From NCBI RefSeq assembly GCF_020184175.1, contig NC_065530.1, forward strand, positions 73,199,260 to 73,263,259: a DNA stretch of 64,000 bases, given 5' to 3'. Position 1 is the stretch's first letter, and each line of letters begins with the position of its first letter. Shown one piece after another: positions 12,201 through 23,700 of the stretch. The position numbers and the translations under genes were made by a program. Source of the DNA: Aphis gossypii (taxonomy: Eukaryota; Arthropoda; Insecta; Hemiptera; Aphididae). Under the pieces are notes generated by a model. It was not told the DNA's origin, ran no database searches, and worked only from the letters and a program-made list of their open reading frames with translations.

Positions 12201-14799
12201 ACATTTAATTATTTAAACATAACCATCTGACATATTTGTGTATGGTGTATACTGTATACCACTTTTAATTACTTACTATATTGCATTGCGACATTAAAAT
12301 TTGCAAATTGTGTGGTATCTACATAAATATAATGTATTACATTAGACGTTTTTATGTTATACGCAGATTTACGTATTGTTAACTTTTAATATTAATAGGT
12401 ATAAGATGCAAATATGTTATATTATATGTCATTATACAATAGTTTCATTTATTTTATCTAATTAAATACATAAAAATTGATATAATAACATTTATTGATA
12501 TCATATACATATACATACATTTAAACCCAACTTTTGTCAAATTTTCTGTTAGTTATTTTACAAAAAATAAAGATATAATATTAGTAAAATTATTGAAAAT
12601 AATGTTTCAAAAAAATATAATTAAATAAAAAAATGACGGAAGTAAGCAAACACTTTTGCTTTACAAACTTTATTCAAATGTATTTTATTAGTCATCAATT
12701 GAGCAAGGACTTTTATGCATTCGTAAATTTTTTTTGGTTAACTTTTTCGTATGCTTATTAAGTATAGATACAATACATTTCACAATGTTTGTGATCAAAT
12801 ACTCGAAGTTTTTAATGCATATTTTTGCGTCAATATCATTAAATAAAAATAAGGGTGGTGGGTAACACTTTGCTATAGAGTAGGTATCGAGTGGACTTCG
12901 ACATAGAATAGATCACTAAAACGGATGAGTTAAATATAAATACAATGATCGGTATCATTATTCATTGAATATGAAAAAAAATTCCAAGTGGAACTGATTT
13001 GTTAACCTAGGAAATATTTTCCACTGAGCAGTGAAAAAGATGGTTTATATTTTAATGACCCGCATATTCCAATAAAATCCAGTAAATCTTGTACAGAAAT
13101 TGCCAATTTCAATAACTACTAACTAGTGTATGTTTCAAGCTTCTATGACTAGACATTTTTAACTATAACAAAAATCTAAAATTATATGATAGTAAATCGT
13201 TCTTTTACAAATTAATTTTGGATTTCGTAAAAATTTAAGCTAGAGATACATTTTTTTTAATTGGCTAACTTTTAACTTCTTTAATAATTATTGTAAGACA
13301 AACTCATGGAGAATCTTGTATTAAACTTTCAGTTCTTAGCTTCATATACAATATTTTTTATAAATTTTTAACTACTAAATAATTTGTAAATATTCATAAT
13401 TTTTATGGATTTTTGTCAATATTTGAATTTTAAACACTTGTACAAAAATTGTGACAAACGATTTTTGATATTTTTTACTAGAATAACAAAAACTTGTATA
13501 AATCCATACATTACATTTTAAAGTATTTTTGTCTTCCAAAATTATTTAATTGGCATTTCAAAAAAAAATTCTTAAATGATAGAAAACTTCTGTTATCTAT
13601 AAATATCTCAAAAAAAAATCATACTATTTTGAAAATTTAACCCTCCATAGATAACCTAATACAAACTATTTCAAGTATTTACAGTGATTCATTTACAATA
13701 ACAATATAGAAAAATTGATCGTCTCACAAACAGGTTTTTCTTAAAAATTCCCGTTTTTCCTCCCCCCCCCCCGATTTTTTTGAAAACTACTGTAAATTTC
13801 TTGATTTTAATCTTTATAATGCATCAAGAATATTGAATTTGCTACCGTAAACCACCCCTCAAGTTTTAAATTGAGGTATTATTTCGACAACTTATCTTGT
13901 ACATACACAAAAAAATAACACATACACTATTGTAGAATCAATACATTCATCTCTTTCATCCGAATTTATAAATAATTAAAGTTAATTATAATACTTGTGA
14001 TTCTACTCACTGGTACAAAAGGATTTTCATAATAAATTAACGGTAATTTAAAAGAATAAGTATCTATCTGATTAAAAAAAATATGTTATGCATAATATAG
14101 AGTTAAATTTCGGTATGAAATAAATCTTGTGACGATTTTTTAATATCATAAAGACCTACCTAGTACAAAAATTTAAATACTTTTAATAATTTATTGATAT
14201 AAAGTCCCTTACCATTGCATTCTAAAAAAATATAAAAATAAATTATTTGAGATTTAATATTTAAATATTTAACAATCATTGATTAGGTACTATAATAATG
14301 TACTATTCAGTACCTACATGTATATTTTAAGTAATAGTTATGCTATTTTTTTTAAATTAATCATAAATGTATTATTTATATAATTTACTAATATAAAGTG
14401 AATTTAAGTCTCTCACCATTTATTTCTAGAAATCAAAAATAAATTCTGCATTAAATTGATCGTTTGATATTACATAGGTATATGTATATTGTATATTATT
14501 TATTCAAAATTTCAATATTTTGTACAAAATAATATTTGAAAGTATCGTTGAAATATATATAGGTGTACCAAGTTCATACAATAAAATTTCTTTTTCATGG
14601 TTACAAATAAATTATAATATTTTTTAATAATTACTTATCGAAATTAAGTTTCTTACCTCCTGAGTAGTCTAGAAAAAAAAATATTTATATTTATTAAGTT
14701 TAAAATTCATAAATAAATATTGTAGTTGTTACCTCCTTTGACACAATTGCTGATAAAAAATATCACAGTTAATATTATTGAAACTTTAAATGAAGTCAT
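275..14799 (-). CDS. Micro-exon secreted protein, bicycle-type effector candidate (copy A)
   Basis: Minus-strand gene pieced together by eye. The first coding exon (14733-14799) encodes a signal peptide. Exons that fit in phase follow: 14657-14668, 14417-14425, 14213-14221, 12277-12318, 11968-12041, 11555-11588, 11173-11339, 11091-11109, 10889-10911, 10048-10057, 8968-8991, 8758-8796, 8147-8173, 5103-5114, 5048-5056, 4403-4444, 1327-1350, possibly 785-838, then 570-623, 521-541 and the terminal exon 275-360 with stop TAG. Most are multiples of three, begin two bases short of a codon boundary and have GTAAG/GTGAG-like donors. The least certain are 11555, 11091, 10889, 10048, 5048 and 785. A signal peptide plus many phase-2 micro-exons (GFF convention) is the known hallmark of aphid bicycle genes, made in salivary glands and injected into plants. 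I see no clear paired Cys-Tyr-Cys motif, so family membership rests on gene structure. Confidence 0.72.
570..623 (-). CDS. Hypervariable 54-base exon, copy A
   Basis: Acceptor after a 12-A/T-rich tract, donor GTACGT, 54 bases, phase-symmetric. Complete codons read EAMGYYRFHLKQASTPT. The counterpart at 18046-18099 reads EAKAYYRFHIYQSETPT: 11 base differences, six replaced residues and one silent codon changed at two bases. Introns on both sides are identical apart from the length of an A-run. The frame stays open and the length is unchanged, as expected for a translated exon under diversifying selection. Confidence 0.78.
1405..1850 (-). repeat. Dispersed aphid repeat, reverse orientation (copy A)
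   Basis: Starts with the reverse complement of the tail seen at the other members (…CTCGCTCCGCTCTGAATCTAA read on the minus strand is split here as its key feature) and ends near the head motif with GGTC and TCGGACAGG blocks. Same family as 12850-13965, 59496-60115 and 63574-63800. No coding capacity seen. Its twin is at 18880-19325. Confidence 0.55.
1906..2310. repeat. Dispersed ~400-bp sequence, member 1
   Basis: Recognisably similar, though diverged, to 56612-57010: shared blocks include ATGGGATGGTTAAATGT, CCGCTGAATAATGT, AATTTATGCA.CCAGCT and a stretch ending in TTTTTAATNTTTTGC. Short reading frames inside are not conserved between members, so I treat it as a non-coding repeat of unknown class. 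Confidence 0.6.
5595..6964. mobile_element. hAT-like element with 8-bp target duplication (copy A)
   Basis: A 1370-bp element with terminal inverted repeats CAAGGCTGGGC and, at the far end, the complement of CAAAGCTGGGC, flanked on both sides by the 8-base duplication GTTATACT (5587-5594 and 6965-6972). Both ends are rich in GTTAACT/AAGTTAC subterminal repeats. No transposase reading frame is present, so it is non-autonomous. The 8-bp duplication and the ends fit the hAT superfamily. Confidence 0.85.
7420..8010. mobile_element. GC-rich transposon remnant with Helitron-like end (copy A)
   Basis: Between GGCCCCCAAATACAATTTTG near 7420 and a GC-rich end (GGGCCC blocks, CTCTTGAGGGGCGCTCTG) near 8010. 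A short tract at 7575-7604 carries the Helitron-type 3' end CAGGTCAGCTAGT. No coding sequence. Superfamily of the outer element not determined. Confidence 0.4.
8147..8173 (-). CDS. Hypervariable 27-base exon, copy A
   Basis: Acceptor GTTAACAG, donor GTGAGG, 27 bases, phase-symmetric. Complete codons read RAVENNLQ. The other copy reads GFKTKKLE. Twelve of 27 bases differ although splice sites and length are kept. It lies at the edge of a modestly divergent patch (about 6985-8175), but divergence there is a few percent against more than 40% in the exon. Confidence 0.72.
9159..10024. mobile_element. Mariner-type MITE with TA target site (copy A)
   Basis: An 866-bp element with ~46-bp inverted ends starting CAGGGCGATTCTT and ending AAGAATCACCCTG, bounded by TA on both sides (9157-9158, 10025-10026). 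No transposase. The TA duplication and CAGGG ends fit Tc1/mariner-type MITEs. It lies in an intron of the effector candidate; exon 10048-10057 begins just outside it. Confidence 0.8.
11173..11339 (-). CDS. Longest exon of copy A effector candidate
   Basis: 167-base exon, acceptor CTCCAG, donor GTAAAG. It encodes about 55 residues beginning MSDFYRPEFQTEDIRDDF and continuing with an aromatic- and charge-rich, probably helical segment (LYLEILGYNGKNIEFVLFEF is a representative stretch). The preceding and following exons (11555-11588, 11091-11109) are proposed because they restore phase, and are less certain. Identical in copy B. Confidence 0.6.
12850..13965 (+). repeat. Dispersed aphid repeat (copy A)
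   Basis: Begins with GGGTGGT…GTAACACTTTGCTATAGAGTAGGTATCGAG and ends with ACATTCATCTCTTTCATCCG (described in two short pieces). It includes a poly-C run near 13760. Related sequences are at 1405-1850 (reverse), 59496-60115 and 63574-63800. It sits in a large intron of the effector candidate and shows more copy-to-copy difference than its flanks. No coding capacity. Confidence 0.6.
14733..14799 (-). CDS. Signal-peptide exon of copy A effector candidate
   Basis: First coding exon, 67 bases, 22 codons plus one base, donor GTAACA. It starts MTSFKVSIILTVIFFI and ends in SNCVKG: a lysine near the N-terminus, a hydrophobic core and a small-residue region suited to signal-peptidase cleavage. The ATG was chosen because it is the first in frame downstream of a TATA-like box and gives a textbook secretion signal. 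Confidence 0.75.
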
Positions 14800-14912
14800 A
14801 GTTATTATTCAGAGAACTACAAAGTGCGAGGATTAGTTTTCTTTTCAAAAAATATACCTAAAATGATTAGATTCTGAATAAGTATTAAGCTATTATAAAT
14901 ACTAAGCCAGTG

Positions 14913-14920
14913 CTTTTATA
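14913..14920 (-). promoter_or_regulatory. TATA-like box of copy A effector candidate
   Basis: Minus strand reads TATAAAAG, 114 bases upstream of the ATG at 14799. Initiation about 30 bases downstream would give a 5' leader of roughly 85 bases. No other good core-promoter motif was seen nearby. Confidence 0.45.
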
Positions 14921-14924
14921 TTTT

Positions 14925-17611
14925 AGTATTTATGCATTATAACAATTAAGTAAACATTTCTGCTGTTTTTGTCATAAACATTTGTTCTAAAATCTACAAA
15001 TGAAACATAAGGACTATATGGTAAGGCAAAATGATCGACTTTAGCAGACTTATAAAAGTATAATATTTGTTTAGGAACAATAATGTGGCGTGGCGAACGT
15101 GCATCGATTGTCTCGCTCTTTCTCTTTCTCATATTATTATATTAGTTTGTGTGATTTGTGCAAGTGTAAAATGACAATATTATAATGACTAAAAAATATT
15201 ATTCTGTGTTTATATAACACATTTATGGGTACTCGAAAAAAATAATAGATTATCTGAAAACATTACATCGAGTTAATTTATCTAGCCGCTATAGAAGCTA
15301 GCGGATAACAGTTAAATTGTCTGAAACTTCAAGGGAATAAGAATAAATCAAAATAATTCTAATTATTATATCTTATTGAAAAAGTCGTTTTATTAATATT
15401 TGTGTCTTTTGTAAGACTTTCCTATATTATATAAAGAATAATAATTGTACCCGTTAGTTTTTATGCAAAATTACTGCGTTGATTTCTTACTAAATAAAAA
15501 ATACCATAATATTACATTTTTAAAAATTAATAAATTAAATTGTCCATGTCATAACCATTAACATCTCCTAAAACTATATTTGTTTTGCTATAAAATTTCA
15601 ATTTTGACTTATTGTTTTGCAAACGAAATCATTGATTTATTTTGGAATAAAAATACATAAATTGATCGTTTTTAAATAAACATAAATTATTATTTTACAT
15701 AATATTCTTTAATAGCTTCTATTTTAATATGACGTCAAACTAATTTAATTGGGATAAACGAACTGCACTTGGGTTAAGAGTAGATAATGATAGAACTAAA
15801 TTTGTTAAAAATGGGGTTTTAATAAAAATTTCCGAAACACTTTTATACCTAATTTGGTATTAAAAGTTATTTTAATTATATTTTATAGTTTTCTTTTGTT
15901 CGGTATGTTGATGCTCAAATGGTATGCACGATAATTTGGTGAAGATAATCAGATAATGTACGAATCATAATGTGAGATTTAAATTTTAAAAATTTTATTA
16001 GTTTTATTTATGGATATTATGGCGTATTTAGTACTTTTTTAGTAATATATTATTAGTACCTGAATCAGTACATTATTATAATGTACCTAAAAGATGTTAT
16101 GAGCTCGATTGTAATTATTCGCAATTATTACCGGTTTTACCCAAGTGAAATTTGGCTACATTAAGTGCAACTCAAGCATATACAGTTAAACAGTTGTATC
16201 GATATTTTAAGCAATTAAGAAATTGTTGAACAAACGCATTATTTTAAAACGAGCTAATTCTTTTTACAATTATCGTCGTGTTCGTGAAAGTTTTGACTGT
16301 TTTTTTGAGCTGCTTGAAATAGCAAATTTTTGAAAATTATTTCTGAACATGATTTTGATAGTTTGTATAATATAACAACACCATGTAATCCAAAATTTGC
16401 TCAACCACTTTTCAAAGGCGATGACAAATGTTTTTTAGAATCCATAATTAATCCTATCCGTATTTTTAAACTATTTTGAGTGATGGTTGCGTGTGTGATA
16501 CGTCGCCATTTATATCCAGGCGATGAAGTTTTCCATAGAATATAAACAAGATAATTATGATTAGGTAATTCTTTTGAAAATTTTTAAATTGAAACAAAAT
16601 GTGTACATAAAATCATCATATTAATTCCGAAATACTATTGTAGTATTTAATAATAGTAATAAATTGTGTCATTTAAAGGCATTTGAAGTTTATGATTAAT
16701 ATTAATTACCATTGTAATTTTATCACCTTGTGTCTGTTATAATTTTAAAAATTGGTATTATATAAGGTTGTCCCGTTATTCTATAGTACCAGTAGTGCTT
16801 ACCAATATATATTTGTACAATATCTATTGTATAATCAATCATGCATCTATTTATACTACGTATTAAAAAAAACATATTAAATTATGGTGATCCTGTCTAT
16901 ATCTTATCTGATATCCAATTTTTTATTTCTGTCATAACATTTTAAAGACAATTTTTTTTTATCATAACATTTTACAATACACCTACTCGTAATATGGTAA
17001 CTGGTTACCTCGATAGAATTTCGCAAATGCGTTACTACGGAGGTGAACTCATATAAGTCTGCAGCTATACCATGGGTGATAACAGTGGTGACCTGCACGG
17101 TAGTTTATACACGAGTATAATATGTGTCGCAGTCTTGACGGCTACCGGCGACTCAGCCGCTGCTATTCAAAAGCCTAAAAGAGCTTTGTCATTACTCATT
17201 GGACCATCGCAAAATTACACTGATAACTGGTACTGTGTACGTTTATACTTATCGTTCCATCAGTCATGATTGCATCCGGTCGCCACCCATATCGCATATC
17301 CGCAACACACCCGGAAACTGCTAGGACACACTGCAGCGCTGGTGGTAAAATTATGTTCGGACTTATTTTCACGCTATTGCCATCGCCACCGCTGCAGTGT
17401 GTGGGCATCTATTCCGACCTAAGTTATCCCGTTCATTATACAGTCTCATCTGCTGTGTCAACAAGTCACCGTACCAGTGTACCACTGTCGTCTGTAGCGT
17501 CAGCATTATCTAAGGTGATACTATTGTATTTGGTTCCACTCAGTAGTTGCGGATCTGCATCCGTACACGAATTGTATATTACGTTTTTGTGTAATGCGAC
17601 ATTGTACATCA
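14925..17611. other. Intergenic DNA upstream of copy A effector candidate
   Basis: AT-rich, without a gene I can support, up to about 17040. From 17040 to the gap it is distinctly richer in GC, with short open frames on both strands (17266 onwards) lacking any recognisable motif. Around 16103 copy A has 34 bases absent in copy B. The same region in copy B is 32440-35096. Confidence 0.5.
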
Positions 17612-17711
17612 NNNNNNNNNNNNNNNNNNNNNNNNNNNNNNNNNNNNNNNNNNNNNNNNNNNNNNNNNNNNNNNNNNNNNNNNNNNNNNNNNNNNNNNNN
17701 NNNNNNNNNNN
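17612..17711. other. Assembly gap of 100 Ns
   Basis: Exactly 100 Ns, the conventional length for a gap of unknown size. It sits precisely between the two copies of the duplicated unit, so the junction of the duplication is not observed. Sequence left of the gap matches copy B up to about 35096; sequence right of it matches copy A from position 236. Confidence 0.99.
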
Positions 17712-17750
17712 AAGTTGATTGTTGGATATTTAGATTCATACTTCTTAATA

Positions 17751-20700
17751 CTACTCAATGAACATACTGATTTCAAATGCAATCACACTTTCACGTCGAT
17801 CGTAATCATAATGATGGATCATAATCAACAAATTTACTATAAGGTATTGTTTATTTTTATTACTCGGAATCTTTTTGATTAATATTACAAATTAATTTAA
17901 ACGATAGAAGATTGTTTTTACTGTTTTTAGTTTAAATCTTTATTGTTTCTTGTTTTAGGTTGTGTATGATTTTTCATTAATAATACAGTAACGCACACGT
18001 TATGCCCCAGTTGAAAGCTAAGTTATTAAAATAATAAATACGTACCGGTTGGTGTTTCAGACTGGTATATATGAAACCTGTAGTAAGCTTTTGCTTCCTC
18101 TAAAAAAAAAAATAATTAAAGAAATGTACCGCAGAATGTTTAATTTGTGAAACTATTTATTAAATGAAAACATACAAATAAAATTTATCTACTCGCAAAA
18201 TACAAGTGGATTATTGTAGTAACGAATACTGCGTGTGAATTCCCTATGTTTTGTGTGACTTTCATTAAGAAAGGATTCAATTTGAATGGTTTTGGAGGTA
18301 TAATTTATATCATCTAATTTTACTTTGTCATTAGAACAACATAAGCTTTGGCATTCATCTTTTCATCTCAGAGTAGAACAAAACTAGCAAACTATTGTAC
18401 GATTTTCTATATAAAAAATGCAGTCATTTTTTTAATCCACTATTAAATCACAGTGCACAGTAGAATAATCTTTGCTCGACCATGAACCTCTGTCGTCAAT
18501 ATTATCATTATTTGACTGTTGATTTCTACGAACTACACTTATTCTTTTGGCGTTTTACTGAGATCAACCAATTTTTAAATTTCGTCAAAGCATTTAAAAA
18601 AAAATGGGTGGATGAAGTGAAACTAAAATAAAAACTGATGTCCGTTTAAAAAAAAAATAACTTAGCACTGCTCTGTATTTATGAAAAATGTAAATAAATA
18701 AATGATTAATTATTAATCAAGTATATGTATACTTTATATAAATTATAATTATTATTTTTATTCATATAAATTTATATAAATTGTTCCACAAAATAATTTA
18801 CCTGTCCATTTTCTACTGATTTCAGCTATAACAAAATATAATTATAAAATATATCGTTAAATGTACTATTAAAAACTACATTTTAGATTCAGAGCGGAGC
18901 GAGGAATGTATTGGTTTTATAATGATGTTTATTTCATTTTTATTCTGTAAACACTTTTTCTGTCCCTAGACTTGTTTAAAAGTACAAGTGTAGCATAATT
19001 TCTGAAAGTTAATGTTCTTGAGCTGGTACTTTAAAGAGGTCATTTTTCGATTTTCGAAATGATACTCAAAATAAAAGCGGTTAAAGGAGAAAAAATTTAC
19101 ATCAAAAATTTACATTATGTAGGTAATATAAAATAATTACGACTTTGTTTATCATCATAGAAACGAATAAAATTAAATAAAAAAGATCAACTCGTCCGCT
19201 CAAATTCGTTTTTTTATCGAATGCAATCATATTGCATTCAAATCGAATACCTATAGTAAAATTACACTATCCTGTCCGAGGACCGAAGGTACGATAGACA
19301 AATATCCACCACCGAAATGCGCTGACCTACTTTTTAAATCTTACTTCTAATCATTATATTACTCTACCTATTGTAACTGTAGTGTCATTTGAGGTGGTAA
19401 TTTAACTTGTCTTAGAATCTTATGGGATGGTTAAATGTTTATTACTGAACAATTTTGGAACGGCTGTTGTAATATTGGACTAAATTGTACAGTCGGAAGC
19501 CGCTGAATAATGTCAAACGCCCCGCCGCCGTAGTAAAAGAAACAATAAAACCATAAATTTAATAGTTGTTTGATGTTAAATACAACATCATTTAATAATT
19601 TATGCATCCAGCTTTTACAAATCTGCAAATAATTTTCATCGAAAAATTATTGTTGCTTATTTACATGAACTTGTTGCAAAAAAAAAAACTGATATACAAG
19701 GTATATTCAGCTTTAAAAAACTCACTAGTTTTTAATGTTTTGCTTGTACTTTTCAAATATTCTTTGTCTTTTACTAGTTGTAAAATTATTATATTGAAAA
19801 AAGCAAAAATGAAATAGGTAAGGATCACCGGACGTACAGGATTACTGTGACTTGTGAGTGAAAAGATACGTAAATATGCGTCGAACGCAGTAATAGCTAC
19901 TTAAACTATATTTTAGGTAATACGTAATTTTTACCTATTTTATTGTTAAAGCCTACAAAAAAAAAAATAAATAAATAAATAAATAATTAAATACATGCAG
20001 ATGTTAATAATTATTAGTATATTTTTAGTTTCAAGTTGCTCTTAAAATAAAATCTTAAAAATATCAAGTATAGCGTCTTGTTTGGTGGTAAGGGGAGACA
20101 AAGGGCATATGCATATACCTAACTTGTGGGCTGTTAACCCGACTTTTTTTTTTTGTATCACAATTTTATTGTTATATCGAGTTTCTACAATAAAAATGGC
20201 ATAATTAATTACAAAAAAAAAAATAATAAATGACTATATAGTCATATATTAAGGGAGATATCTTCCCCTCAAGTCGTTGAGTCTTAGTAGCTGATAAATG
20301 TTGAGCTAGCAAGTGGTATGGATTGTGAAAATAACAACAAATAATATTATAAATACAGCGAATAAACTTAAATTGAAGGTCACTTTACATCTACAGATCG
20401 GTAGTAAGTGGAATAATGTTGAGTACTGATTTAGTGGAACACTTCTTCCTAAGAAGGACCTTTACAATGCATATCGTATGTATCATTATATTTATGCATT
20501 ACTATAGTTACAAACTACATAAGTTTCCGTTTTCGTGATATGGGTCTACGAAGGTTTTAAAATCAAGAGCGTAAGTGTTAGATACTGCTGTATATCTTTC
20601 AGTAAATCTTGCAGATCAATATGGAGCCGCCCTAATTAATAATGAAATTTATTAGCTAATATATTATAAAAATTTAACTTATTAAATTTTTTGAAAATAA

Positions 20701-23700
20701 ATAGTTAAATAAAAAGGTTTTTAATTTTGATTTTCTCTAGGTATATTACGTGATACATAATATATGTACCACGATATACACTATAAATTGTACGATTGAC
20801 AACTAATATTTTATCATAGAATACTATTATAGTATAAAACATAAGATGATTGCATTGTGATACTATAGTCACAGAGTTTTGTGGAGAGTTGATTAGAGAA
20901 GTTACCTATCTGTTGAGAAATCTGTTATGAGACACGCTGTGACAATTGATTTAGTGTTTAGTCTTGTACATATTCATAAAATTATTGTTACTGTATGTAT
21001 ATCGGGCGTTATCAATGTAGAAAGGAATCTCCTAATCAATTTTTATGTGTATATTATATGACAATTAACCCAGTATGTCAGTATATCAAAAGAAGTTCTA
21101 TATCATGCTCTGTCAACAAAATAGACAAATTATAGCAATAAATTAGACTAGATTGTGCGCATACTGGATGAATAGCATTTGTGGACTTAGGAGTTAGGAT
21201 ATGCAGCCAGCTATTCCAAACTAATTGAGTATAAGTTAGGGGATATTGTTATTTTTAAACGAGCTTTTAACCTAACTTTAAATACTGGATAATCAATGAC
21301 AGTATGTCAATATGCAACAACAGTTTATCTAACCAATTTAAAGTGATATAATTTAAACGACGAAGCGGAAGACTAACTAATTAGTTATTCAGAAGGTACA
21401 GAAAAAAGAATCAACTGAAATAGAAACCACAGAAGGCACTAGTGACTGAAAAAGAACCGCTTCTAAAATATGTATAGGTATAAAGAAAAATGGCAAGACG
21501 TGTACCTACTCAGGTTGTTTTTCAATTCAAAATGATACGCCATGTGTATAAAAGTTATAAGATTAAAATTATGACATAACCGATATTAATGTAAAATTAA
21601 TATTATAGAATATGTTACACCCAAGGGATGTAATTAGCTTTGTAAACAAAGACGAATTTATTGACAATTCGTGAAAATAAAATTCAATTAAAATTATTAA
21701 TTGATGGCAATTAAGTTTCTTGTTTTGTTTTTGACGTTTTAATAAATCAAATGCATTTATATTATGTATTTATTTTTTATGTAATCCCAACTTCATAGAT
21801 AATAATATATTAGTAAAACTTGATTAGTAAAATAAAATCAATCATTAAAGTTATAGGTAAACTATAATAATTTTCTTACTTAAGTCATATGACTCAATCG
21901 CATTTTTGAATTGATTATACTCTAATAAATAAATAATATATATTTTATTATTACATCCAATAATAGATATTTATCTTATTCTACTATAATTTTAATGTTT
22001 TCTGATCGTATTTAAATTTATAATTTATATATCCCATTAGACGTTCATTTAAAATCAGGTTGTATAAAATGTGACTAAGTAGAGGGTTCTATATTTTTAG
22101 TATTGGATTATTTTCGCTATACCCTTCAGTTGATACCAATAATATATGTATAAATTGCATAGAATTAATAACTTTACGCTAGTAGGTACCCCCATGTTTG
22201 GAATTTTTCTACAGAACATTCAACGAATTTTCAATGTAATAAAACCAAGATAAAATTGTTTATAACAGTCAAAAAATACAATGTTATGTACAAGCATGTT
22301 TTTAATGAAGTTAGACCAATAATGTGCACTTAACATAAACATGTATATTATGTCTGCGTATCTTTTTTAAAATTATATTATTATTAGTATTTAAGTTATG
22401 GAAATCATTTTATTCATATTTCTCAAATTGCAATAATTTAATAAGAATTTATAATAAATAATAAACTCTTAATGATATTTGTTATAATGTATGCTACAGT
22501 TAAGAAGAACATTTGAAAATTTACCACCAAGATCTCTGTGTTCAAGAATATGTTTTACGTCAAATATGTATACACTTACCGGTATATACACCTGTTGCAA
22601 CAATATTATCTGTTTAAAAAAATATAATCAGACAAATTTATTGTTAATATAGTTGATACAAACACAATTTTGAATTCATTTTTTAAATGATACCTTCAAC
22701 AATAATCATTAAACATCAACATGTATTGTTAGTTTTTATATTATATTAAGTCTGGGTAAAATAATAATATCTCACTAAAATTCAATATAATATAATAATG
22801 AACTAATATATTATGTTGGAAACTTAATACTGTACACAATTTAAATAAGCTCTCCTTAAAATTGTTATTAGTTATTAATATAATATTACCATGGTGTCAT
22901 AAGAATAAATAAATGATAACATTTAAAGAGAGCCTTTTATGGCAGTTCATAAAGTTGTGCTGTAATTATAAACTGTCAATCATAGAAAGATGGGAAATAA
23001 TTAACTATTATATTTATGATTAATTGATCGAAAAGACATTATGTGATTTTATAGGACCGTTTTGTTATACTCAAGGCTGGGCAAGTTAACTCTTTTATTT
23101 AACTCGTTAAGTTAATTTGAAAAAATCTTAGTTAAATTTTAAGTTAGAAGTTACTTTTATTTTTTATTTAACTTGTTAAAGTTACAAGTTAATTGGAAAA
23201 AATAAGTAACTTAACTTAGTTAAAAATAAGTTACTTTTTTTTTCATATAAAACTTATAATTATACCATTTACACTTCATGTTAAAGATTTACAAATAACA
23301 TCCAGCGCCACAGAATAGTGTATAAATATTAATAATAATATGTTTTAAATAATAATAAGTTATATTGTAATAGTTCTTCGCCATTTTATTATATTATTCA
23401 TCACACTTTGTTTCTTTTAAGAAATAATTCCTCGCCAAGTAAATAAATTATTGAAACAAAATACGTTTACTTAAATACAATATACTTAGCATTAATTCAT
23501 GATATCACATCTTTATAGTGCTTAAAGATCTAATATTTTTTTTTACTTAGCCATTTTTACATGAAGTTTACGAAGGGTTTTTGTTATGATAATATTATAA
23601 TGTAGATTGCAGGTCTTTATATCTTAAAGAATGTATTTTGCTGTAGGTACTTATTAATTATGAAATCTAATAAAATAATTAAATTAGTAAATAGTAAATA

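Larger units (their letters stand above)
236..17611. repeat. 17.4-kb duplicated unit, copy A
   Basis: This stretch recurs at 17712-35096 in the same orientation, offset by about 17475-17518 bases. Most of it is identical or differs by single bases and short indels. Somewhat more divergent patches lie at 6985-8175, at 12850-13300 (the inserted repeat) and near 16100, where copy A has 34 bases missing from copy B. The unit contains one complete minus-strand micro-exon gene, a hAT-like element, a mariner-like MITE and other repeats. Copy A runs into a run of Ns, so its true right edge is unknown. Confidence 0.97.

Noticed and set aside
13994..14050. Possible effector exon with GTGAGT donor and TTAATCAG acceptor
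   Set aside because: Splice sites look good but the phase does not fit between the exons at 14213 and 12277; kept out of the gene model.
14923..15132. 69-codon minus-strand frame upstream of the effector signal exon
   Set aside because: Overlaps the likely promoter region, no motif and no splice connection; may be chance, though its composition looks protein-like.
17266..17611. Long plus-strand frame running into the gap (twin at 34751-35146)
   Set aside because: Ser/Thr/Cys-rich translation without domain; both strands are open because the segment is GC-richer; stop distribution is not evidence enough.
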